A DNA stretch of 44,133 bases, taken from contig JACQZZ010000009.1 of the NCBI GenBank assembly GCA_016213625.1, positions 1 to 44,133 of the forward strand, written 5' to 3'. Origin of the DNA: Actinomycetota bacterium (GTDB taxonomy: Bacteria; Actinomycetota; Acidimicrobiia; Acidimicrobiales; Ilumatobacteraceae). A program made the translations under genes and the position numbers. Each line of letters starts with the position of its first letter. The stretch's first letter is position 1. Under the pieces are notes generated by a model that saw nothing but the letters and a program-made list of their open reading frames with translations, had not been told where the DNA came from and did not search any database. Positions 23,575 through 32,444 of this stretch are shown one piece after another.

Positions 23575-24525
23575 TCAGATGGTGGCGCCGCGGTCGCGCA
23601 TGTCGGTCTTCACGGCTTCGGCGATGTCGAGGGCGAGGATCTCGGCGCCGTTCACGTTGAGGTGGAAGCCGTCGTCGGCACGCACGTCCTTGCCTTCACC
23701 GTCGCGCGGATCGATGACGTACTCGGCCCAGCCACCATTGCGGCCACTGAACCGCGCCCACGTGTCGACGAACACCACCTTGTCGGTGCGCTTCGCCGCT
23801 TCGGCGCGCACCACTTCGTCCTGCACCGCGAGTCGAGCGGTGAGGGCGGGATCAGAGGCGTTGGGCACACCCACCCACACCAGCGTGCGCGTGCCCTCGG
23901 TGAGGTAGTCCATCGCAGCCCCCACTCGCGCGCCGTATTCGGCCTTCCAGTCGGTGTCGTCCTGGCCCTCTCCGGGGTTGTGCCCCACCGCCCACGACAG
24001 GTCGAGGTTGCGCAACCCCTGGGCATCGTTGCCACCGAACGTGACGACGACGATGTCGGGGTTCGCCTGAGGCACGATCTCGCGCATGAAGGCCGGCCAG
24101 TCGAAGAAGTCGGGGCGAGCCAGACCCGACGACGTCTTGTACTCCAACTCGGTGGAGGCGATGCCGGTCTGGTCGAGCAGGGTCTTCAGATAGGGCCCGA
24201 ATGCCCCCGCGTCCGAGTCGCCGAGGATGAGCACCTCGGCAGGATCCTCGGCCGAGGGCACCGTCTTCTCCTTCGGCGGAGGGGTGGTCGTGGTGGTCGG
24301 CGGCAGTGTGGTGGGCGTCACACCGTCGTTGACGACGGTATTGGTCGAGGGCGTGATGGGCTCGTTGGCCGACGTGTCGTCGCCCCCGAACAGGCCGCTC
24401 ACGACCGACCACATCCCGAACATCACCCCCACCACCAGCACGAGCGCGACAATTCGCCGCACCTGGTAAGTGCGCTTCGAGACCCGCCGACGCGGTGCCT
24501 GGGGGGGCTGGTACCCGTACGACAT
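23575..24525 (-). CDS. Membrane-anchored SGNH/GDSL hydrolase (DUF459-like)
   Basis: This extracytoplasmic esterase/acetylesterase-like protein is held by one N-terminal helix. Of 316 residues, about 1-23 are cytoplasmic and basic, 24-45 form a membrane helix, and 46-90 are a Thr/Pro-rich linker; the SGNH domain follows. Family blocks visible are VLILGDSDAGAFG (catalytic Ser), TFGGNDAQG and DGFHLNVNGA (Asp-x-x-His). DUF459-type proteins in actinobacteria are often near envelope genes and may de-O-acetylate cell-wall glycans, which is inference. Minus-strand TAACCT (24541-24546) lies 15 bases upstream. It is divergent from the BMP lipoprotein gene. Confidence 0.83.
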   Translation of the reverse strand: MSYGYQPPQAPRRRVSKRTYQVRRIVALVLVVGVMFGMWSVVSGLFGGDDTSANEPITPSTNTVVNDGVTPTTLPPTTTTTPPPKEKTVPSAEDPAEVLILGDSDAGAFGPYLKTLLDQTGIASTELEYKTSSGLARPDFFDWPAFMREIVPQANPDIVVVTFGGNDAQGLRNLDLSWAVGHNPGEGQDDTDWKAEYGARVGAAMDYLTEGTRTLVWVGVPNASDPALTARLAVQDEVVRAEAAKRTDKVVFVDTWARFSGRNGGWAEYVIDPRDGEGKDVRADDGFHLNVNGAEILALDIAEAVKTDMRDRGATI

Positions 24526-24584
24526 CGAAATCTGAACAGCAGGTTACGAGACCCGAGCGACGAACTGGGGGCACCCTCGGCGGC

Positions 24585-24590
24585 TAGGGT
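24585..24590 (+). promoter_or_regulatory. Putative -10 element (TAGGGT) of the BMP lipoprotein gene
   Basis: TAGGGT is followed by a leader of about 45 bases that carries a strong ribosome binding site, so this gene, unlike many here, appears to be leadered. Confidence 0.4.
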
Positions 24591-24626
24591 ATGGAGCGGA
24601 TATTCCATCCACCCAACCAACACTCC

Positions 24627-24635
24627 AAGGGGGAG
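24627..24635 (+). promoter_or_regulatory. Strong ribosome binding site of the BMP lipoprotein gene
   Basis: AAGGGGGAG lies five bases before ATG 24641. It is one of the strongest sites in the window and suits an abundant binding protein. Confidence 0.7.
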
Positions 24636-24640
24636 ACACC

Positions 24641-25666
24641 ATGCGCAAGAGCAAGCGCTTTGCAGCGCTGGCCTTGGTCACGGCCTTCGGGCTCGTGGCA
24701 GCCAGCTGCGGCGACGATTCGAGCGACAGCGGTAGCGGCGGCGACGGCCCGAAGGTCGGCATCGCGTTCGACACCGGCGGTCGCGGCGACGGTACCTTCA
24801 ACGACTCGGCCGCCCGTGGCGCCGACAAGGCGAAGTCCGAGCTCGGCGCCACCGTCGACGAGCTGGAAGCCACCAACGCCGAGGACCGCAAGCCGAACCT
24901 CGAGACGCTGACCAAGAATGGCGACAACCCGGTCATCGCCGTGGGCTTCGCCTTCGGTGACGGCCTGGCCGAAGTGGCCGCCGCCAACCCCGACACCAGC
25001 TACGCCATCGTCGACGGGTTCATCGAGAACGCACCCGCCAACGTCACGTTCCTCGGCTTCGCCGAGCACGAGGGCTCGTTCCTCGTCGGTGCGGCCGCCG
25101 CGCTGAAGAGCAAGACCGGTCACATCGGCTTCATCGGTGGCCAGGAGATCGACCTCATCAAGAAGTTCGAGGCCGGTTACACCGCTGGTGCGAAGTACAT
25201 CAACCCCGACATCATCGTCGAGTCGCAGTACCTCGGCGCCGCCGGCGACAACGCCGCGTGGGGTTCGCCCGACAAGGCCAAGGTCATCGCCAACGGCTGG
25301 TACGCCGACGGTGCTGACGTCATCTACACCGCCGCTGGCGGTTCGGGTGCCGGCACCATCGAGGCCGCCGTCGAGTCCGACGCCTGGGCCATCGGCGTCG
25401 ACAGCGACCAGTACCTCACTGCCACTGCCGATCAGCAGAAGCACATCCTGACCTCGATGCTGAAGCGAGTCGACACCTCGGTGTTCGACACGGTGAAGCA
25501 GTTCAAGGAAGGCACCCTCAAGGGCGGTTTCGCGACGTACGACCTCAAGTCGGACGGCGTGGGCTACTCCACCTCGGGTGGTTACCTCGACGACGTGAAG
25601 GATCAGCTCGACAAGATCAAGGCCGACATCGTGGCCGGCACCATCGTGGTGCCCACGGCTCCCTGA
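24641..25666 (+). CDS. BMP-family ABC transporter substrate-binding lipoprotein (nucleoside type)
   Basis: This extracellular lipoprotein binds the substrate of the ABC importer downstream. The family (BmpA/PnrA/Med) mostly binds purine and other nucleosides. The 341 residues start with a lipoprotein signal (MRKSKRF, hydrophobic core) ending in VAASC with Cys23, then an Asp/Ser/Gly linker. The BMP fold follows: KVGIAFDTGGRGDGTFNDSAARGADKAK (about 38-65), AVGFAFGDGL (about 101-110), GHIGFIGGQE (about 159-168) and DVIYTAAGGSGAGTIEAA (about 226-243). The TFNDSA and GGQE blocks are hallmarks. A hairpin and a new promoter separate it from the ATPase gene, so it can be expressed at a higher level. 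Confidence 0.92.
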   Translation: MRKSKRFAALALVTAFGLVAASCGDDSSDSGSGGDGPKVGIAFDTGGRGDGTFNDSAARGADKAKSELGATVDELEATNAEDRKPNLETLTKNGDNPVIAVGFAFGDGLAEVAAANPDTSYAIVDGFIENAPANVTFLGFAEHEGSFLVGAAAALKSKTGHIGFIGGQEIDLIKKFEAGYTAGAKYINPDIIVESQYLGAAGDNAAWGSPDKAKVIANGWYADGADVIYTAAGGSGAGTIEAAVESDAWAIGVDSDQYLTATADQQKHILTSMLKRVDTSVFDTVKQFKEGTLKGGFATYDLKSDGVGYSTSGGYLDDVKDQLDKIKADIVAGTIVVPTAP

Positions 25667-25710
25667 TGCCGACGCCGTCGTTCGCGACGGCATGGACAAC
25701 TGAGTAGTGA

Positions 25711-25743
25711 CAGAGGGCCCGGGGTTCCACCCCGGGCTCTCTG
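25711..25743 (+). terminator. Strong hairpin between the BMP lipoprotein and its ATPase gene
   Basis: Fourteen-base arms (25711-25724 and 25730-25743), with one G-U wobble, enclose the loop TTCCA. The core is CCCGGGG/CCCCGGG. There is no T-tract, as is usual in high-GC actinobacteria. It sits 45 bases after the lipoprotein stop and just before a TATAAA box, so it probably terminates or attenuates the highly expressed first gene. Confidence 0.7.
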
Positions 25744-25744
25744 C

Positions 25745-25750
25745 TATAAA
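25745..25750 (+). promoter_or_regulatory. Putative -10 element (TATAAA) of the nucleoside ABC ATPase/permease operon
   Basis: TATAAA follows the hairpin directly and precedes an AAGGGGGAG site (25767-25775) one base before ATG 25777. It is the nearest match to a canonical -10 in the window. Confidence 0.5.
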
Positions 25751-25776
25751 CAGGTCGGTATCCGAGAAGGGGGAGC

Positions 25777-27306
25777 ATGGCCACCGACACTCTGGCCGTT
25801 CAGCTGAGTGGGATCGAGAAGCGGTTCCCGGGCGTGATCGCCAACCACGACGTGAATCTCAACGTTCGTGCCGGCACCATTCACGCCATCGTCGGCGAGA
25901 ACGGCGCCGGTAAGAGCACCCTGATGAAGACGCTCTACGGCATGCACCAGCCCGAGGCCGGCACCATCACGGTGTTCGGCGCGCCGCACGTCTTCAAGTC
26001 CCCCAGCGATGCCATCGCAGCCGGCATCGGCATGGTGCACCAGCACTTCATGCTGGCCGACAACCTCACCGTGCTCGAGAACATCGTGCTCGGCTCCGAG
26101 CCGGCCGCCCGCGGCGTCGTGCAGTATGACGAGGCCCGTCGCCGCCTCGAGGCCATCATGGACCAGTCCGGCACGCACGTCGATCTCGACGCACCGGTGT
26201 CCGAACTGGGCGTGGGCCAGCGGCAACGAGTCGAGATCCTGAAGGTGCTGTTCCGCGGTGCGAAGGTGCTCATCCTCGACGAGCCCACCGCCGTGCTCGT
26301 GCCCCAGGAAGTCGACGAGCTGTTCTCCAACCTCCACCGGCTGGTCACCGACGGCGCCACCATCATCTTCATCTCGCACAAGCTCGATGAAGTGCTCACG
26401 GTGTCCGACGACATCACGGTCATCCGCGCCGGCACCACCGTCGCCGAGGTGAAGCCCGATGCGGTCACCCGTTCGAAGCTCGCCGAGCTGATGGTGGGCA
26501 GCGAGCTGCCGTCACCGCACGGACGCACCAGCGAGGTCGGCACCACCATCCGCCTGAGCATCGACGGCCTCACGCTCGCCGGCCCCGGCGAGAAGCACGT
26601 CCTCGACGAGGTGAGCTTCGAGATCCGCGAAGGCGAGGTGCTCGGCATCGCCGGTGTGGAGGGCAACGGTCAGTTCGAGTTGTGCGAAGCCATCATCGGC
26701 CTCGCGAAGCCGATGTCCGGCCACATCACCATCGACGGTACCGACGTCACGCACGCCAGCCCTCACGAGCGGCTCATCGGCGGTCTCTCGTACATCCCGT
26801 TCGACCGCCACCGCGAGGGCCTGTTGCTCAGCGCGCCGCTGTGGGAGAACACGCTGCTCGGCCGCGACGCCGACGAGCAGTTCCAGAAAGGCCCGTTCAT
26901 CGACGCCGCCGCCGCCAAGGCCGACAGCCGGTCCATCATCGAGCGATTCGACGTGCGCACTCCCAGCGAGACCGTTCCCGCGTACGCGCTCTCAGGTGGC
27001 AACCAGCAGAAGCTGCTCGTCGGCCGGGAATTGTCGAGTCATCCCCGGGTCCTCATCGCTGCGCATCCCACGCGTGGTGTCGACATCGGCGCCCAGGCCG
27101 CCATCTGGGAGAAGCTCCGCGCCGCCCGAGATGCAGGGCTCGCCGTACTGCTCATCTCCGCCGATCTCGAGGAACTGATCGGCCTGTCCGACCGCATCCT
27201 CGTGATGTTCGACGGACGCATCAATGCCCGACTCACACCAGCCGAGGCCACGCCGGAACTCCTCGGTACCTACATGACCGGCGGCGTCCAGGAGGTTGCG
27301 TCGTGA
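25777..27306 (+). CDS. Nucleoside-type ABC transporter, double ATP-binding protein
   Basis: This tandem ATPase of 509 residues is of the YufO/BMP-associated sugar-ABC type. The first half is canonical: GENGAGKST (about 36-44), signature LGVGQRQR (about 147-154) and Walker B LILDEPTAVL. The second half is degenerate as in relatives. The Walker A position reads GVEGNGQFE (about 292-300), without GKST, the signature is LSGGNQQK, and Walker B is changed to LIAAHPTRGVDIG. One competent site and one degenerate site is therefore the norm for the family. The permease gene overlaps its stop (GTGA). Confidence 0.94.
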   Translation: MATDTLAVQLSGIEKRFPGVIANHDVNLNVRAGTIHAIVGENGAGKSTLMKTLYGMHQPEAGTITVFGAPHVFKSPSDAIAAGIGMVHQHFMLADNLTVLENIVLGSEPAARGVVQYDEARRRLEAIMDQSGTHVDLDAPVSELGVGQRQRVEILKVLFRGAKVLILDEPTAVLVPQEVDELFSNLHRLVTDGATIIFISHKLDEVLTVSDDITVIRAGTTVAEVKPDAVTRSKLAELMVGSELPSPHGRTSEVGTTIRLSIDGLTLAGPGEKHVLDEVSFEIREGEVLGIAGVEGNGQFELCEAIIGLAKPMSGHITIDGTDVTHASPHERLIGGLSYIPFDRHREGLLLSAPLWENTLLGRDADEQFQKGPFIDAAAAKADSRSIIERFDVRTPSETVPAYALSGGNQQKLLVGRELSSHPRVLIAAHPTRGVDIGAQAAIWEKLRAARDAGLAVLLISADLEELIGLSDRILVMFDGRINARLTPAEATPELLGTYMTGGVQEVAS

Positions 27307-28424
27307 GCGACGAGTCCACGGTCCAACGGATCACCAATCCGAAGGCGCTCAAAGCCCCCAACGCCGTTCTGGTCACCGTCGCCAGTTCGCTGGCCGCGGT
27401 GCTCATCGCGCTCGCCATCGCCGGCGTGCTGTTGGCTGTCACCGGCTACAACCCGTTCGAGGCCTACTCCAAGATGCTCGACGCCGGTCTCGAGAAGGAC
27501 AAGCTGCTCGAGGCACTCAGCCGGGCGACGCCCTTGATGATCGCCGCCGTCGCCGTGGCCATCGGGTTCAAGATGAACCTGTTCAACATCGGTGTCGAAG
27601 GCCAGTTCCTGATGGGCATGTTCTTCGCCGCCATCGTCGGCGCCTACGTCGACCTGCCTCCGGTACTGCACGTCACGCTGTTGCTCGTGGTCGCGATGAC
27701 CGCCGGTGCCGCATGGGCGGGCATCGCCGCAGTGCTCAAGGTGAAGAAGGGCGTGAACGAGGTGATCGCCACGATCATGCTCAACGCCATCGCCCTCAGC
27801 GTGATCGACTGGTTGTTCCAGTCGAAGTTCCGCTACGAGGGCGAGTCGCTCGACGTGAAGACCAAACCACTCCCCGAGTCGGCCTGGATGCCCGACATGT
27901 TCGACGGTCGGCTCACCTCGTTCATCTTCATCTCGCTGTTCGTCGTGCTGGTGTTCTGGCTCGTCGTCTACAAGAGCAAGTTCGGGTTCCGCCTCCGGGC
28001 GTCCGGCGCCAATGCGGTGGCCGCCCGCACGGCCGGCATCAGCTCGAACCGGATGATCGTCACCGCGATGCTCATGTCGGGTGCCGTCGCCGGCCTCGCC
28101 GGCCTGCCGTACCTCCTCGGAGAGTCGCACGCCTACGGTCCGTCCCGTCCCGACGGCTACGGCTTCAACGGCATCGCCGTCGCCCTGCTGGGCCGCAACC
28201 ATCCGGCCGGCATCGTGGTGTCCGCCATCCTGTGGGGCTTCCTCGACGCCGTGCAGGGCCCGCTGCAGATCGCCAAGATCCCGCAGTCCATCGTGCTCGT
28301 CATCAAGGCCATCATCCTGCTGACGGTGGTCATCGTGAACGAGGTGGTCGGCCGACGAGTCGCCAAACGAACGGCCGACCGAACCGCCGCCCAACTCGCA
28401 CTCCCGACGGCGGTGGCGGCATGA
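27303..28424 (+). CDS. Nucleoside-type ABC transporter permease 1 (YufP-like)
   Basis: This is the first of two membrane permeases of the importer. The 373-residue protein has about nine helices and belongs to the BPD_transp_2 (branched-chain/sugar/nucleoside) family. Recognisable segments are ATPLMIAAVAVAIGFKMNLFNIGVEGQFLMG (about 79-109) and the coupling-loop region FRLRASGANAVAARTAGI (about 229-246), followed by GLAGLPYLLG. The C-terminus is a cytoplasmic basic tail (GRRVAKRTADRTA). GTG 27303 overlaps the ATPase stop, and its own stop overlaps the next ATG, so the complex subunits are translationally coupled. Confidence 0.93.
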   Translation: MSDESTVQRITNPKALKAPNAVLVTVASSLAAVLIALAIAGVLLAVTGYNPFEAYSKMLDAGLEKDKLLEALSRATPLMIAAVAVAIGFKMNLFNIGVEGQFLMGMFFAAIVGAYVDLPPVLHVTLLLVVAMTAGAAWAGIAAVLKVKKGVNEVIATIMLNAIALSVIDWLFQSKFRYEGESLDVKTKPLPESAWMPDMFDGRLTSFIFISLFVVLVFWLVVYKSKFGFRLRASGANAVAARTAGISSNRMIVTAMLMSGAVAGLAGLPYLLGESHAYGPSRPDGYGFNGIAVALLGRNHPAGIVVSAILWGFLDAVQGPLQIAKIPQSIVLVIKAIILLTVVIVNEVVGRRVAKRTADRTAAQLALPTAVAA

Positions 28425-29731
28425 GCACCACCACGACAGAACTGATGCCCGTGCCGGCCGAGCCGAAGGGTCGCCTCGACCTGCTGAAGGGCAAGGCGTC
28501 GCTCACCCGCACGCTGCTCATGGCCGCGGCGCTCTTCTCGCTGCTCTCGCTCACCCGGGTCATCACCGGCGGCGACGACCTCACCTCGTCGCAGACCGCT
28601 GGCATCACCCTGCTGGTCACCATGCCCATCCTGCTGGCCGGTATGGCCGGCCTGTGGGCCGAGCGAGTCGGCATCGTCAACATCGGCATCGAAGGCATGA
28701 TGATCTTCGGCACCTGGTTCGGTGGCTGGGGCGCGTGGAAGTTCGGCCCATGGGTCGGGCTGCTGCTCGCCATCGTCGCCGGTGCGCTGGGTGGCCTGTT
28801 GCACGCCTTCGCCGTGGTGAAGTTCAACGTGAACCACGTGATCTCCGGTGTGGCCATCAACCTGCTCGCGTTCGGCAGCATGCGGTACCTGAGCGAGTTG
28901 GTGTACACCGCCGACATCCAGGGTGCCGGCATCAGCCAATCGCCGCCGCAACAGGCGCCCATCCCACGACTCAACGTCCCCTTCCTCGCCGGTGGCGAGA
29001 TCTTCGGGTGGAAGTCGCCCGACATCCTCGGCTGGTTCGAGGAGAAGGGCTGGTTCCTCATCAGCGATGTCGCCGGCGTGTTGCGTGGTGCCTTCTACAA
29101 CGTCTCATGGGCCACCATCATCGGGCTCGCACTCGTACCGCTGTCGGCGTGGGTGCTGTGGCGCACCCGCTTCGGCCTGCGTGTGCGATCCTCGGGTGAA
29201 GCACCCGCCGCAGCCGAGAGCCTGGGCGTGAAGGTCACCCCCCTGCGGTACTACGCGATGGCCATCAGTGGTGCGTTCGCCGGTTTCGGCGGCGGGTTCC
29301 TCGCCATCGTCTCGTCGAGCTACTACCGCCAGGGGCAAACCGGCAGTCGAGGCTTCATCGGTCTTGCCACCACCATCTTCGGCAACTGGCGACCCTTCGG
29401 TGTCCTGTTCGGCGCGTTGCTGTTCGGCTTCGCCGAGGCGATGCAGTTGCTCAGCCCCGACAGCCTGCCCAAGTTCTGCCTGTTCCTCGCCATGGTGGCC
29501 GGACTCATGGCCATCGGTTCGATGGTGCGCCGCAAGCTGGTGCCCACCATCAACGGCATCGTCGCCGCGGCATTGTTCCTGTGGGTGTACATCGCGGTCG
29601 ACAAGATCCCCGAGCCGCTCACCAAGGCCACGCCCTACGTGCTCACCTTGGTCGTGCTCGCCGCGGCCAGTCAGCGGTTGCGTCCGCCGGCGCACGCCGG
29701 TATGCCGTATCGCAGCGGCGAAGACCACTAG
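28421..29731 (+). CDS. Nucleoside-type ABC transporter permease 2 (YufQ-like)
   Basis: This second permease of 436 residues pairs with the previous one. Helices alternate with the family motif LAGMAGLWAERVGIVNIGIEGMMIFG (about 68-93) and the coupling segment LRVRSSGEAPAAAESLGV (about 254-271). It is longer than typical YufQ proteins (about 320 residues). It has an N-terminal cytoplasmic tail of about 30 residues, a large loop (about 170-215, with GGEIFGWKSPDILGWFEEKGWF) and additional C-terminal helices after residue 350. The extra loop and tail are features worth noting, but the core is intact. Confidence 0.92.
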   Translation: MSTTTTELMPVPAEPKGRLDLLKGKASLTRTLLMAAALFSLLSLTRVITGGDDLTSSQTAGITLLVTMPILLAGMAGLWAERVGIVNIGIEGMMIFGTWFGGWGAWKFGPWVGLLLAIVAGALGGLLHAFAVVKFNVNHVISGVAINLLAFGSMRYLSELVYTADIQGAGISQSPPQQAPIPRLNVPFLAGGEIFGWKSPDILGWFEEKGWFLISDVAGVLRGAFYNVSWATIIGLALVPLSAWVLWRTRFGLRVRSSGEAPAAAESLGVKVTPLRYYAMAISGAFAGFGGGFLAIVSSSYYRQGQTGSRGFIGLATTIFGNWRPFGVLFGALLFGFAEAMQLLSPDSLPKFCLFLAMVAGLMAIGSMVRRKLVPTINGIVAAALFLWVYIAVDKIPEPLTKATPYVLTLVVLAAASQRLRPPAHAGMPYRSGEDH

Positions 29732-29746
29732 TTCGCGACGGCGGTC

Positions 29747-30931
29747 ATGTCCATCCCCACCGCGAGCGGCCCGCTGTCGGACGTGCGCGTCCTCGATCTC
29801 ACGTCGGTCGTGATGGGTCCCCTGGCCACCCAGATCCTCGGCGATCTCGGTGCCGACGTCATCACGGTCGAAGACATCGGGGGCGACACCAACCGCTACA
29901 TGGGGCCGGGTCACCACCCGCAGCTGTCAGGTATCGCCTTGAACCTGATGCGCAACAAGCGCAACATCAGCCTGAACCTGAAGCACCCCGACGGGCGCGA
30001 GGCGTGCCTGCGGTTGGCCGAACAGGCCGACATCGTCATCACCAATCTTCGCCCCGGGCCGTTGTCGCGCCTGCGCCTCACGTACGTCGACGTCGCCGAG
30101 CGCAAGCCCGACATCATCTTCTGCCAGGCGCAAGGGTGGCCCACCGACACACCCGAGGGCGACCGTCCCGCGTACGACGACGTGGTGCAGTCGGCGTCGG
30201 GAATCGCACACATCTACGAACAGCAGGGCGGCGAGCCGCGCATCGTGCCGAGCATCATCGCCGACAAGGTGAGTGGCCTGACCATCGTCTACACCGTGCT
30301 CGCCGCGCTGCACCACCGCGACCGCACGGGCGAGGGGCAGCGGGTGGAGGTGCCAATGGTGCCCACGATGCAGGCCTTCGTGCTGGTCGAGCACGGGGCC
30401 GACGCCATCCCGGAACCACCCATCGGCCGAACCGGCTACCCGCGTGTGCTCACCGCCGATCGCCGACCGCAGCAGACCGCCGACGGCTGGATCCACATGC
30501 TGCCCTACAGCCGCGAGAACTACGTCGACCTGTTCCGGATGGGTGGTCGCGATGACCTTGCCGACGACCCGCGACTGGAGAGTCGCGCCACGCGCTCCGC
30601 CGCCGTCAGCATGCTGTACGCCGCCGTGCTCGAGGTGGTGCGCACGCGAACGACGGCCGAATGGCTCGTGTTCTGCGAGGGACACGACATCCCCTGCTCG
30701 GCCATCGTCGACCTCGACGACGTGGTGGCCGGGTTCCCGGTGGAGGTGCACCCGGTGGTCGGCCCGTACCACGTCATTTCGCCGCCCACCCGCTTCGATG
30801 CCACGCCGGCATCGGTGCGTCGGCCTGCGCCGCTCATCGGCCAGGACGGCGACGAGGTGCTCGCCGAAGTGGGCTACACCGCCGACGAGATCGCCGCGCT
30901 CCGCGACGCCGACGTCCTCAGGAGCCGCTGA
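29747..30931 (+). CDS. Family III CoA-transferase (CaiB/BaiF type)
   Basis: This 394-residue protein belongs to the formyl-CoA transferase/CaiB family, which moves CoA between carboxylic acids. It has [33 protein letters not shown] (about 10-42), [15 protein letters not shown] (about 71-85) and [12 protein letters not shown] (141-152); Asp144 aligns with the catalytic Asp that forms the acyl anhydride. [12 protein letters not shown] (about 193-204) is also typical. It starts 15 bases after the permease and could be cotranscribed with it, although no metabolic link to nucleosides is evident. Its end overlaps the convergent queF gene by 14 bases. Substrates are unknown. Confidence 0.9.
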   Translation: MSIPTASGPLSDVRVLDLTSVVMGPLATQILGDLGADVITVEDIGGDTNRYMGPGHHPQLSGIALNLMRNKRNISLNLKHPDGREACLRLAEQADIVITNLRPGPLSRLRLTYVDVAERKPDIIFCQAQGWPTDTPEGDRPAYDDVVQSASGIAHIYEQQGGEPRIVPSIIADKVSGLTIVYTVLAALHHRDRTGEGQRVEVPMVPTMQAFVLVEHGADAIPEPPIGRTGYPRVLTADRRPQQTADGWIHMLPYSRENYVDLFRMGGRDDLADDPRLESRATRSAAVSMLYAAVLEVVRTRTTAEWLVFCEGHDIPCSAIVDLDDVVAGFPVEVHPVVGPYHVISPPTRFDATPASVRRPAPLIGQDGDEVLAEVGYTADEIAALRDADVLRSR

Positions 30932-31301
30932 GCTCGGCCACGGCCTGCACTTCGATACCGCCGCGCGGGCGCTGGGTGAGCGTGACCTTCACGTGGGCCG
31001 GCTTGGCGCTGCGCATCACTTCGCCGGCGATCTCGGCGGCGAGTGCCTCGGCGAACACCGCACGGTCGCGGAAGCTCCACAGGTACAGCTTGAGGCTCTT
31101 GCTCTCGATGCACCATTCGGCGGGCACGTACTCGATGACCACCGTGGACAAGTCGGGCTGCTGGGTGACCGGGCACATCGAGTTCAGCTCATCGTTGGTG
31201 AACTTCACCAGGGTGACGTGGGCGGGCGCGGGGAAGACCTCGACATGCTCGATGGGGTGGCGCACCGTGTTGCCCAACACGGTCAATTCGGGGTGTTCCA
31301 T
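30918..31301 (-). CDS. queF: NADPH-dependent 7-cyano-7-deazaguanine reductase QueF (unimodular)
   Basis: QueF reduces the nitrile of preQ0 to the aminomethyl group of preQ1, a step of queuosine biosynthesis. This is the short, one-domain type (127 residues). Cys43 in [10 protein letters not shown] is the nucleophile that forms the thioimide, Asp50 is the general acid, and [13 protein letters not shown] (66-78) is the characteristic NADPH/substrate motif. I chose ATG 31301 because TACCCT lies seven bases upstream. No queC, queD, queE or tgt gene is near, and no preQ1 riboswitch is apparent. It may use preQ0 made elsewhere in the genome or salvaged; its divergent neighbour is adenosine deaminase. 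Confidence 0.93.
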   Translation of the reverse strand: MEHPELTVLGNTVRHPIEHVEVFPAPAHVTLVKFTNDELNSMCPVTQQPDLSTVVIEYVPAEWCIESKSLKLYLWSFRDRAVFAEALAAEIAGEVMRSAKPAHVKVTLTQRPRGGIEVQAVAELSGS

Positions 31302-31308
31302 GGCCGAC

Positions 31309-31314
31309 AGGGTA
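31309..31314 (-). promoter_or_regulatory. Putative -10 element (TACCCT) of queF
   Basis: TACCCT on the minus strand lies seven bases before ATG 31301, with no ribosome binding site between. Confidence 0.45.
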
Positions 31315-31335
31315 CGGGTGGAGCGGCGCACCGCC

Positions 31336-31341
31336 TACGCT
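31336..31341 (+). promoter_or_regulatory. Putative -10 element (TACGCT) of add
   Basis: TACGCT ends eleven bases before ATG 31353. It lies back-to-back with the queF element in a divergent region of about 50 bases. Confidence 0.38.
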
Positions 31342-31352
31342 GGCAGCACCTC

Positions 31353-32411
31353 ATGGACATCATCTCGCTTCCGAAAGTGCTCCTCCACGACCATCTCGAC
31401 GGCGGGCTGCGCCCGTCCACCGTGGTGGAGCTCGCCGAAGAGTTCGGCTACAAGAACCTCCCCACCCACGACATCGGCGAGCTGGCGTCGTGGTTCAACC
31501 GCGGCGCCAAGCGCAACGATCTCGTGCTCTACCTGGAGACCTTCGCCCACACCGTGGGGGTCATGCAGCACCGCGACGCCATCGAGCGCGTGGCGTACGA
31601 ATGCGCGGTCGACCTGGCAGCCGACGGCGTGGTCTACGCCGAGGTGCGGATGGCGCCCGAGCTGTGCACCGAGCAGGGCCTCACGCTCGACGAAGTGGTC
31701 GACGCGATGCTCACCGGGTTCCGCCGTGGCGCGGAGGGTACGGATCTGACGATCTACCTCATCTGCTCGGCGATGCGCACCGCGGCACGCAGCCTGGAGA
31801 TCGCCGAGCTGGCCGTGCGCTGGCGCGACGCCGGTTGCGTGGGCTTCGACATCGCGGGCGCCGAGGCCGGCTATCCGCCCACCCGTCACCTCGATGCGTT
31901 CCAGTACGTGCAGCGCGAGAACTTCCACACCACCATCCACGCCGGCGAGGCGTTCGGGCTGCCCAGCATCTGGGAGGCCGTGCAGTTCTGTGGCGCCGAG
32001 CGGTTGGGCCACGGCGTGCGCATCGTCGACGACATCACCGGCCCAGCGGGCGACGAGCAACTCGGACGCCTCGCCGCGTACGTGCGCGACCGTCGCATCC
32101 CGTTGGAGCTGTGCCCCACCAGCAACGTGGGCACCGGCGTGTGCGCCAGTATCGCCGAGCACCCAATCGGCATGCTCCGCCGTCTGCGCTTCCGCGTCAC
32201 GCTCAACACCGACAACCGGCTGATGAGCGCGACGTCGATGAGCCACGAGATGGAGCAGCTGCACGAGGCGTTCGGATGGGGCATCGACGACTTCGAGTGG
32301 ATGACCATCAACGCGATGAAGAGCGCATTCGCACCGTTCCCCGAACGGCTGAAGATCATCAACGGCATCATCAAGCCCCGCTACGCGATGGCGCGCGCCA
32401 ACACGCTCTGA
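31353..32411 (+). CDS. add: Adenosine deaminase
   Basis: This enzyme converts adenosine and deoxyadenosine to the inosine forms in purine salvage. The 352-residue TIM-barrel protein has the zinc ligands His12 and His14 in [12 protein letters not shown], His196 with catalytic Glu199 in HAGE, His220 in RLGHGVR, and Asp287 in [10 protein letters not shown]. The residue after Asp287 is Asn where the mammalian enzyme has a second Asp; this TDN form also occurs in other actinobacterial family members, so I do not read it as loss of function. It lies between the nucleoside importer and upp, and fits an import-then-salvage route. Confidence 0.92.
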   Translation: MDIISLPKVLLHDHLDGGLRPSTVVELAEEFGYKNLPTHDIGELASWFNRGAKRNDLVLYLETFAHTVGVMQHRDAIERVAYECAVDLAADGVVYAEVRMAPELCTEQGLTLDEVVDAMLTGFRRGAEGTDLTIYLICSAMRTAARSLEIAELAVRWRDAGCVGFDIAGAEAGYPPTRHLDAFQYVQRENFHTTIHAGEAFGLPSIWEAVQFCGAERLGHGVRIVDDITGPAGDEQLGRLAAYVRDRRIPLELCPTSNVGTGVCASIAEHPIGMLRRLRFRVTLNTDNRLMSATSMSHEMEQLHEAFGWGIDDFEWMTINAMKSAFAPFPERLKIINGIIKPRYAMARANTL

Positions 32412-32444
32412 ACCGCGCCCTCGCCGATCTGGCACACTCGCGAC

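Noticed and set aside
31302..31352. preQ1 riboswitch upstream of queF
   Set aside because: The divergent gap is only about 50 bases and the queF -10-like element sits seven bases before the start, which leaves no room for an aptamer.
31353..32411. Inactive adenosine deaminase because of the TDN (not TDD) motif
   Set aside because: The zinc ligands, catalytic Glu and first Asp are all present, and the Asn form occurs in other actinobacterial family members, so loss of activity is not supported.
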